64,000 nt of DNA, from positions 62,001 to 126,000 of the forward strand of contig NZ_VHIZ01000050.1 of assembly GCF_006494375.1 (NCBI RefSeq), in the 5' to 3' direction. The position numbers and the translations under genes are program-made. The stretch's first letter is position 1, and the number at the start of each line of letters is the position of its first letter. The notes under the pieces are model-generated. The model made no database searches, was not told where the DNA came from, and worked only from the letters and a program-made list of their open reading frames with translations. Positions 58,814-64,000 of the stretch are shown one piece after another. Source of the stretch: Pantoea anthophila. GTDB taxonomy: Bacteria; Pseudomonadota; Gammaproteobacteria; Enterobacterales; Enterobacteriaceae.

Positions 58814-59737
58814 ATGACTCAGTTGCCTCAGTTTTCACGAGAACTGCTTCACCCGCGCTATTGGCTGACCTGGCTGGGTATCGCTTTTCTTTATCTTTTG
58901 GTGCTCCTTCCTTATCCCCTGCTCTATGTGCTCGGCTGCAATATTGGCCGTATCGCCATGCGCTTTATGAATCGTCGCGTCAGCATCGCCCGGCGTAATC
59001 TGGAATTAAGTTTTCCGGAGATGCCGGTCAATGAGCGCGAGGCGATGGTGAAACACAATTTCGAATCCGTCGGCATGGGCCTGATTGAAACCGGCATGGC
59101 GTGGTTCTGGCCCGACTGGCGTATTAACAAGTGGCACAAGCCCTCCGGGCTGGAGCATATTCAGGCCGCGCGCGACAACCAGCGCGGTGTGCTGCTCATC
59201 GGCATGCACTTTCTGACGCTGGAGATCGGCGCGCGCATGTTTGGCATCCACAATCCTGGCATTGGCGTCTATCGCCCCAATGACAATAAGCTGATTGACT
59301 GGCTGCAGGTCAAAGGTCGCATGCGGTCAAACAAAAGCATGCTCGACCGTAAGGATCTCAAAGGAATGATCCGCGCCCTGAAGCAGGGGGACATTATCTG
59401 GTATGCCCCCGATCACGACTATGGCCCGCGCAGCAGCGTCTTTGTGCCCTTCTTTGGCGTGGAAAAGGCGGCAACGACGGTGGGGACCCATCTGCTGATC
59501 CGCGCCGGTAACCCCGCTGTCATTCCGTTTGTGCCGCGTCGTCTGCCTGGTGGCCGGGGCTATGAACTGATGATCCTGCCCGACATCCGCAGCGAATTTA
59601 CGCTGGAAAACGATGAAGTTACCGCGGCCAGGATGAACAAAGTGGTTGAAGAGGGTGTGCTGCTGGCACCTGAGCAATATATGTGGCTGCATCGCCGCTT
59701 TAAAACCCGTCCGCAAGGCGAACCCTCCCGCTATTAA
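58814..59737 (+). CDS. lpxL: LpxL, lipid A lauroyl acyltransferase
   Basis: Kdo2-lipid IV-A acyltransferase of the inner membrane that adds a secondary acyl chain using acyl-ACP. 307 residues, one more than E. coli. The N-terminal membrane anchor is about residues 20-42. The HX4E catalytic dyad is His132/Glu137 in GMHFLTLE, the same numbering as E. coli. [16 protein letters not shown] and [10 protein letters not shown] are conserved. Transcribed alone; mdtG, which lies next to it in E. coli, is absent. Confidence 0.97.
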   Translation: MTQLPQFSRELLHPRYWLTWLGIAFLYLLVLLPYPLLYVLGCNIGRIAMRFMNRRVSIARRNLELSFPEMPVNEREAMVKHNFESVGMGLIETGMAWFWPDWRINKWHKPSGLEHIQAARDNQRGVLLIGMHFLTLEIGARMFGIHNPGIGVYRPNDNKLIDWLQVKGRMRSNKSMLDRKDLKGMIRALKQGDIIWYAPDHDYGPRSSVFVPFFGVEKAATTVGTHLLIRAGNPAVIPFVPRRLPGGRGYELMILPDIRSEFTLENDEVTAARMNKVVEEGVLLAPEQYMWLHRRFKTRPQGEPSRY

Positions 59738-60279
59738 TCTGTCACGCTAAACGGTCTCACGGCCGTTTAGCGCCTCTTCTGCTGCAATGCTCTGCCCCGA
59801 TAAATCAATCGCGCGGCTGCCCGATATTGCGGCTTCCCGGTTTAACGATCCAGCTATTATCAGATACGCTCGCAGGAGACGCTGATTTCCACCGCATTCA
59901 ATCAGCCCGGCTTATTTATTAAAACCACAAAGAGCCGCCTGCTGCATATTCTGGCAGACATTCATCAGATTTTAATTATCCTGCTTTAATTTCCGCTGGC
60001 GCTAATTATTTTTATCACCAGGCCTATTCCTATTTAGCCAGGCTTAATGCTTTCTGGTCGCTTATCAATCCACTAAAATTAACTTAATTAACAAGGCATT
60101 GTCATACAAGCCGCCGACATATTCATTTTTACAAAAATTTAACAGCCCGATATGCCGTTATTGCATTTGAACCTGTTCCGACTTAACGGTAATTTCAGCA
60201 GTGACATTCAGGCTTTTAACGACTTCAGCTCAATTATAAAAAAACGATTTCACACAGCGAACCTCAGGGGATCCCTAAT
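59738..60279. other. AT-rich non-coding stretch after lpxL
   Basis: About 540 bases, visibly richer in A and T than the flanks. It begins with a perfect inverted repeat GCTAAACGG (59746-59754) and CCGTTTAGC (59763-59771) that could end the lpxL transcript, although a T-run is missing. A 34-codon open stretch at 59885-59989 has no standard start codon. The right end should hold the promoter of the next small gene. I see no other gene or element; E. coli carries mdtG here. Confidence 0.55.
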
Positions 60280-60546
60280 ATGAGTAAAGGTCTCTACTAT
60301 TACGTCACCATTACGACCGATCAGGAGAACTACCATTTTCTTCATCGTCAGGGATGCAGACGGATGCCCGGCAAGGAGCAGATGATTTTTATCGGCACCC
60401 TGTATAATCTCAGCCAGGCCTTATCCATCGCCAGAATCAATTTTAAGAAAGTTAAACCCTGCATCAAATGCTGTATTCGCTACGCGGCACCGGTTATTCA
60501 TGAGTCGGTACAGCCGGTTCTGCACTTCCCGCAAAAAATGCGTTAA
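60280..60546 (+). CDS. Small Ada-like cysteine protein of unknown function
   Basis: 88-residue protein, start ATG with AGGGG upstream. The layout HRQGCRRMPGK ... SQALSIARINFKKVKPCIKC resembles the H-x3-C ... A-x6-9-KPC-x2-C knuckle of Ada-type metal-binding modules, where the first and later Cys bind zinc; here Cys at about residue 26 and the CIKCC cluster near residue 61. No signal peptide or membrane segment. Codon usage is AT-richer than the flanks. I do not know a family name. It stands alone in the AT-rich gap before msyB. Confidence 0.72.
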   Translation: MSKGLYYYVTITTDQENYHFLHRQGCRRMPGKEQMIFIGTLYNLSQALSIARINFKKVKPCIKCCIRYAAPVIHESVQPVLHFPQKMR

Positions 60547-60664
60547 TCCCGCTGCTGGCGGGAAGTGGTTTATTTCCCGCCAGTTACACGCCCCCGCCCT
60601 TTCCCTCCGGCAAATTTCGTCTATTCTTCACTGAAATCAAGTGAACCCGGTAAGGAGAAGATCG

Positions 60665-61066
60665 ATGAGCATGTACAGTACCTTAGAGGAAGCGATTGAT
60701 GCTGCACGTGAGGAGTTTCTCGCAAATAACCCTGAAGTGGATGAAGAAGAGGCGTCGGTCAGCCAGTTCGGCCTGCAAAAGTATGTGATGCAGGATGGCG
60801 ATATCATGTGGCAGGCTGAGTTCCTGGTCGACGAAGGTGACGCAGGCGAATGCCTTCCTTACCGCACCGGTGAAGCTGCTCAGGCTATTTTTGACGCTGA
60901 TTTTGACGAAGTGGAACTGCGTCAGGAGTGGTTAGCGGAAAACACCCTGCACGAGTGGGACGACGGCGAGTTTCAGCTGGAGCCGCCGCTGGACACCGAA
61001 GAGGGTGAAGCCGCGGCTCAGGAGTGGGAAGATGATAACAGCGACTCCGATCGCGGTTATTCGTAA
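60665..61066 (+). CDS. msyB: MsyB, acidic protein
   Basis: Very acidic cytoplasmic protein, in E. coli a multicopy suppressor of secretion mutants (secY, secA); its role is unclear. The ATG at 60665 (MSMYSTLEEAIDAAREEFLA) after AAGGAG gives 133 residues, a few more than E. coli (124), the extension being an acidic C-terminal tail (AAAQEWEDDNSDSDRGYS). HEWDDGEFQLEPPLDTEEG is conserved. Its 3' end overlaps the convergent yceK by 10 bases. Confidence 0.95.
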   Translation: MSMYSTLEEAIDAAREEFLANNPEVDEEEASVSQFGLQKYVMQDGDIMWQAEFLVDEGDAGECLPYRTGEAAQAIFDADFDEVELRQEWLAENTLHEWDDGEFQLEPPLDTEEGEAAAQEWEDDNSDSDRGYS

Positions 61067-61299
61067 GGACCATGGCTGGCATCCACTGGCAACAGCAGGG
61101 TGTCCAGCACCAGCGACAGGGGCAGATCAAGGATGGTCAGCACCCGCCATCCGCTGTCGCGTACATCCCACTGTACGCCCGGATAGTACTGATTACCGTG
61201 TCCCTGTCCGGGCACGGTTCGGCTGATAATACTGCCGCATCCGCTTAAGCAGAGCACCGCGAGAGCGATAACACCTGCCTTTAAAACTCGTTTCACCAC
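61057..61299 (-). CDS. yceK: YceK-like DUF1375 lipoprotein
   Basis: Predicted small lipoprotein, 80 residues, family DUF1375, function unknown. It starts at GTG 61299 (or the next codon, GTG 61296) and has the lipobox LCLSGC (Cys21). The rest has QYYPGVQWDVRDSGWRVLTI and LDLPLSLVLDTLLLPVDASH, the latter shared with E. coli YceK. Much shorter at the C-terminus than the E. coli protein (from memory). Between opgH and msyB as in E. coli. Confidence 0.82.
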   Translation of the reverse strand: MVKRVLKAGVIALAVLCLSGCGSIISRTVPGQGHGNQYYPGVQWDVRDSGWRVLTILDLPLSLVLDTLLLPVDASHGPYE

Positions 61300-61394
61300 A
61301 AAAACCCGCCTTTACCTGCCCCAGAGAGTGTCACGCGCGGCATGCGGTGACGGCCTGCGAGTAAATTATCATCCCCGCTCTGTTTTCATCCCAT

Positions 61395-61425
61395 AAAAAA
61401 AGCGGCATCGCTGCCGCTTTTTCAG
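61395..61425 (-). terminator. Terminator of opgGH
   Basis: AAAGCGGCA (61399-61407) pairs with TGCCGCTTT (61412-61420). On the minus strand a T-run follows the stem directly after opgH. Confidence 0.9.
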
Positions 61426-61426
61426 A

Positions 61427-63979
61427 TTACGCGTTTTTTGCCAGCGCGTTAGGGTTGAGCGTCAGTTTCTGATAACTCTCTACCCACTGGTGATACTTCT
61501 CCGCATTTTCCCACAGTCGGGTATGGACGCGGGCCAGCACCACCGGATCGCTGATCAGCTGCAGACGCTGGTCGCGGCTGAGTTTTTCCGGTGCATCGCT
61601 CAGCGCCTGATCGACACGACGGTCGCGGGCGTAGTCGAGTAGCTGACTCTGCCGGTGACGTGAAGTCGCCAGCGCTGTCGCCAGCGCGTTAAACGCCGGA
61701 TGGAACAGCGCGTGCATAAAGCCGTTCTCCAGTACACGCTCGCGGTTGAGCTGCAGATAGCGGTCGGTGTCCACCAGCTCCTGCGGCGGTGAAGACTCTT
61801 CCGGGATCAGGAACAGCTTCGCGCGCTTGCTCTTCAGGCCCAGCGTTGCACGGCTCGACATCACCGACACAAACGGTGACAGGATCAGGGAGAAGACGAT
61901 CGGTGCCAGCCACCACAGGAAGTTGAGATCCAGCAGTCCCATACCAATCGCCCACACCAGACCCAGAGCCATCTGTGAACCGTGACGTTTAAACGCCTCG
62001 CCCCATGGCGTCGCATCGTCATCACGCTGCGGGGAGTTCCAGACGACTTCCCAGCCAAGGAAGGCGCTGACCACAAACACGGTGTGGAACAGCATGCGCA
62101 CCGGGGCCAGCAGCACCGAAAACAGCGTTTCCAGCACCAGTGACAACAGCACGCGTAGTGCGCCACCGTAAGGCTTCGCCCCTTTAAACCAGATCAGCAC
62201 CACGCTCAGCAGCTTCGGCAGGAACAGAAGCACCATCGTGGTCGAGAACAGCGCTATCGCCAGCTCCGGACGCCACTGCGGCCAGACCGGGAAGAGCTGT
62301 CGCGGCTGCAGGAAGTAGGTCGGCTCCATAAGCGTATGCACGACCTGCAGGGCCGTGGAAAGCGCCAGGAACAGGAACCATAACGGAGCTGACAGGTAGG
62401 ACATCACGCCGGTCAGGAACACCGCACGGTGAACCGGGTGCATCCCTTTTACCAGGAACAGACGGAAGTTCATCAGGTTACCATGGCACCAGCGGCGGTC
62501 ACGCTTCAGCTCATCCAGCAGGTTCGGCGGCAGTTCTTCATAAGAACCTGGCAGGTCATAGGCGATCCAGACGCCCCAGCCGGCACGACGCATCAGTGCC
62601 GCCTCGACGAAGTCATGCGACATGATCGAGCCCGCAAACGACCCTTCGCCCGGTAATGGCGCCAGCGCACAGTGCTCGATGAAGGGTTTCACGCGGATAA
62701 TGGCGTTGTGACCCCAGTAGTGCGACTCGCCCAGCTGCCAGAAGTGCAGACCGGCGGTAAACAGCGGACCATAGACGCGGGTCGCGAACTGCTGACAGCG
62801 CGCATAGAGCGTATCCATTCCTGAGGCTTTCGGCGACGACTGGATGATCCCGGCGTTCGGGTTAGCCTCCATCATACGCACCAGGCCGGTCAGGCACTCG
62901 CCACTCATGACGCTATCGGCATCCAGCACGACCATGTAGCTGTAGTTGCTGCCCCAGCGACGACAGAAGTCATCGATGTTGCCGCTTTTACGCTTCACAC
63001 GACGACGGCGACGGCGATAGAAGATCTTGCCTGCCCCGCCGACGTCACGGACCAGTTCCATCCAGGCTTTCTGTTCGGCAACGGCGATATCCGCATCGTA
63101 GCTGTCACTGAGGATGTAGACGTCAAAGTGCTCTGCGTTACCGGTGCGAACCACAGACTCCCAGGTCGCACGCAGACCGGCGTAAACACGCTCTACGTCT
63201 TCATTACAGATCGGCATAATCAGCGCGGTGCGATGCGCCGGATTCAGCGGCTCATCCCCGACCGTGGAGTAGGAGATGCTGTATTTATCGCGCCCGATCA
63301 GCAGCTGCAGGAAGCCCATCAGGGCGGTCCAGAAACCGGCTGACACCCAGCAAAACAGAATGGCAAACAGGAACAGGATGCCGGTCTGAAGCACATACGG
63401 CAGGATCTGCATCACTGACTGCTGCCAGTTCTGGTTGATCATCTCCATCGGGTCCAGCAGCGTCCAGCCCTGATAGGGCAGAATGCTCTTCATGTACCAG
63501 GTGGCGACCACGGTCTGGAAAATCGTCAGGATCAGCAGAATGTAGCGACGAATCGAACCGACATGACGCCACTTCTCTTCGGCTCGCTGCTCTTCCGCAC
63601 TGGCGTAGCGCGGCACAGATTTGCGTCCACGCAGAGAGTCCCAGGCGCGGGCAACCGGGTTGGTGCGCCACGCTTCCGGGAACATCAGTGAACGTTTGAC
63701 TTTGGGCATCGCCTTCAGCGTGGTGCGGTCGAGGTAATCTTTACCTAGCTGCTGACCGCCCGCCAGTGCATCGGGCCAGGCCATTTCCACCCGCGATGAG
63801 ACCGATTTTAATGGCGCATCGTCGGGACGGTCACTGGCTGCGACATCCCTGCCCAGCACATCATGAATGAAGTGGAACGCACTGGCATTCTGCAATGAGA
63901 CGCTCAGGCGAGACTTCCCTGCCGCATCCAGCGGCAGAGATTCCACATAACGTTGAGGTGTAAAAGTCGATTTATTCAT
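61427..63979 (-). CDS. opgH: OpgH, osmoregulated periplasmic glucan glucosyltransferase
   Basis: Inner-membrane glucosyltransferase that makes linear beta-1,2-glucan from UDP-glucose for osmoregulated periplasmic glucans; in E. coli it also adjusts cell size. 850 residues. The cytosolic GT2 domain has [24 protein letters not shown] (DxD) and [14 protein letters not shown] (the QxxRW-like motif). About eight membrane segments flank it. The N-terminal 90 residues diverge most from E. coli. The ATG lies inside the 3' end of opgG, with 8 bases of overlap. Confidence 0.98.
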   Translation of the reverse strand: MNKSTFTPQRYVESLPLDAAGKSRLSVSLQNASAFHFIHDVLGRDVAASDRPDDAPLKSVSSRVEMAWPDALAGGQQLGKDYLDRTTLKAMPKVKRSLMFPEAWRTNPVARAWDSLRGRKSVPRYASAEEQRAEEKWRHVGSIRRYILLILTIFQTVVATWYMKSILPYQGWTLLDPMEMINQNWQQSVMQILPYVLQTGILFLFAILFCWVSAGFWTALMGFLQLLIGRDKYSISYSTVGDEPLNPAHRTALIMPICNEDVERVYAGLRATWESVVRTGNAEHFDVYILSDSYDADIAVAEQKAWMELVRDVGGAGKIFYRRRRRRVKRKSGNIDDFCRRWGSNYSYMVVLDADSVMSGECLTGLVRMMEANPNAGIIQSSPKASGMDTLYARCQQFATRVYGPLFTAGLHFWQLGESHYWGHNAIIRVKPFIEHCALAPLPGEGSFAGSIMSHDFVEAALMRRAGWGVWIAYDLPGSYEELPPNLLDELKRDRRWCHGNLMNFRLFLVKGMHPVHRAVFLTGVMSYLSAPLWFLFLALSTALQVVHTLMEPTYFLQPRQLFPVWPQWRPELAIALFSTTMVLLFLPKLLSVVLIWFKGAKPYGGALRVLLSLVLETLFSVLLAPVRMLFHTVFVVSAFLGWEVVWNSPQRDDDATPWGEAFKRHGSQMALGLVWAIGMGLLDLNFLWWLAPIVFSLILSPFVSVMSSRATLGLKSKRAKLFLIPEESSPPQELVDTDRYLQLNRERVLENGFMHALFHPAFNALATALATSRHRQSQLLDYARDRRVDQALSDAPEKLSRDQRLQLISDPVVLARVHTRLWENAEKYHQWVESYQKLTLNPNALAKNA

Positions 63980-64000
63980 TGGCAGGTAACTGATAGCTCC
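63972..64000 (-). CDS. opgG: OpgG, last codons only
   Basis: Periplasmic glucan biosynthesis protein. Only the C-terminal residues SYQLPANE and a TAA stop (63972-63974) fall inside the window; they match the end of E. coli OpgG as I recall it. The gene starts beyond the right edge. It overlaps opgH by 8 bases. Confidence 0.8.

Noticed and set aside
59885..59989. A 34-codon open stretch after lpxL ending in a hydrophobic run, with AGGAG upstream.
   Set aside because: Only ATT or CTG could start it. It could be a decayed gene, but no parent gene is recognisable.
1..64000. CRISPR arrays, tRNA or rRNA genes, insertion sequences, phage genes, defence or toxin-antitoxin systems.
   Set aside because: None was seen on reading both strands; no regular spaced repeats, integrases or transposases are present.

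Overview
The window is chromosomal DNA from a GC-rich member of the Enterobacterales. Gene order and protein sequences match, from memory, the lolCDE-to-opgGH part of the Escherichia coli K-12 chromosome. Together with the divergence level and a rhamnogalacturonan (pectin) utilisation pair, they point to a plant-associated Erwiniaceae genus such as Pantoea or Erwinia. The genus is an inference and was not tested by any search. I saw no rRNA, tRNA, CRISPR array, insertion sequence, integrase or prophage.

Layout. (1) 1-2297: lolE (cut by the window edge), lolD and lolC of the lipoprotein-release ABC complex, then a small unknown gene and mfd (2981-6424). (2) 6560-14027, minus strand: ycfJ, an Ail/OmpX-type porin, ndh behind a perfect FNR-type site, and hinT-ycfL-lpoB-thiK-nagZ-ycfP (purine phosphoramidate hydrolysis, activation of PBP1B, thiamine salvage, muropeptide recycling). 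(3) 14387-17124: a two-gene operon for a GPH-family transporter and a GH105 unsaturated rhamnogalacturonyl hydrolase, with a KdgR-type operator; it lies between hinT and ptsG, where E. coli carries fhuE. (4) 17179-29389: ptsG with Mlc-type and SgrS-type control sequences, ycfH-holB-tmk-mltG-pabC, and the fatty acid and phospholipid cluster yceD-rpmF-plsX-fabH-fabD-fabG-acpP-fabF.

(5) 29530-35092: yceF, rluC and rne, the last with a long leader and an enlarged scaffold domain. (6) 35272-46897: flagellar genes flgBCDEFGHIJ and flgKL (minus) and flgA-flgM-flgN (plus), with two clear sigma-28 promoters. (7) 46962-51731: murJ, mviM, yceH and rimJ (minus), then grxB (plus). (8) 51847-57463: yceB, pyrC with PurR-type and start-switching leader signals, dinI with a LexA box, an unknown small gene, bssS, solA, and the yceJ-yceI pair. 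(9) 57511-64000: trhO, lpxL, an AT-rich stretch with a small cysteine-containing protein, msyB, yceK, opgH and the last codons of opgG.

Most of the window is conserved core genome: envelope biogenesis, fatty acid synthesis, motility, DNA repair and RNA decay. Relative to E. coli, several accessory genes are missing at their usual places (fhuE, bhsA, ldtC, ycfT, mdtH, mdtG), and a few lineage-specific genes stand in those gaps. I found no convincing evidence of an undescribed multi-gene system. The most interesting items are the KdgR-controlled rhamnogalacturonide operon, a near-leaderless promoter for yceD, the small Ada-like cysteine protein at 60280-60546, the hairpin ahead of the Ail-type gene, and the expanded repeat-containing RNase E tail. 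All comparisons with E. coli proteins are from memory.
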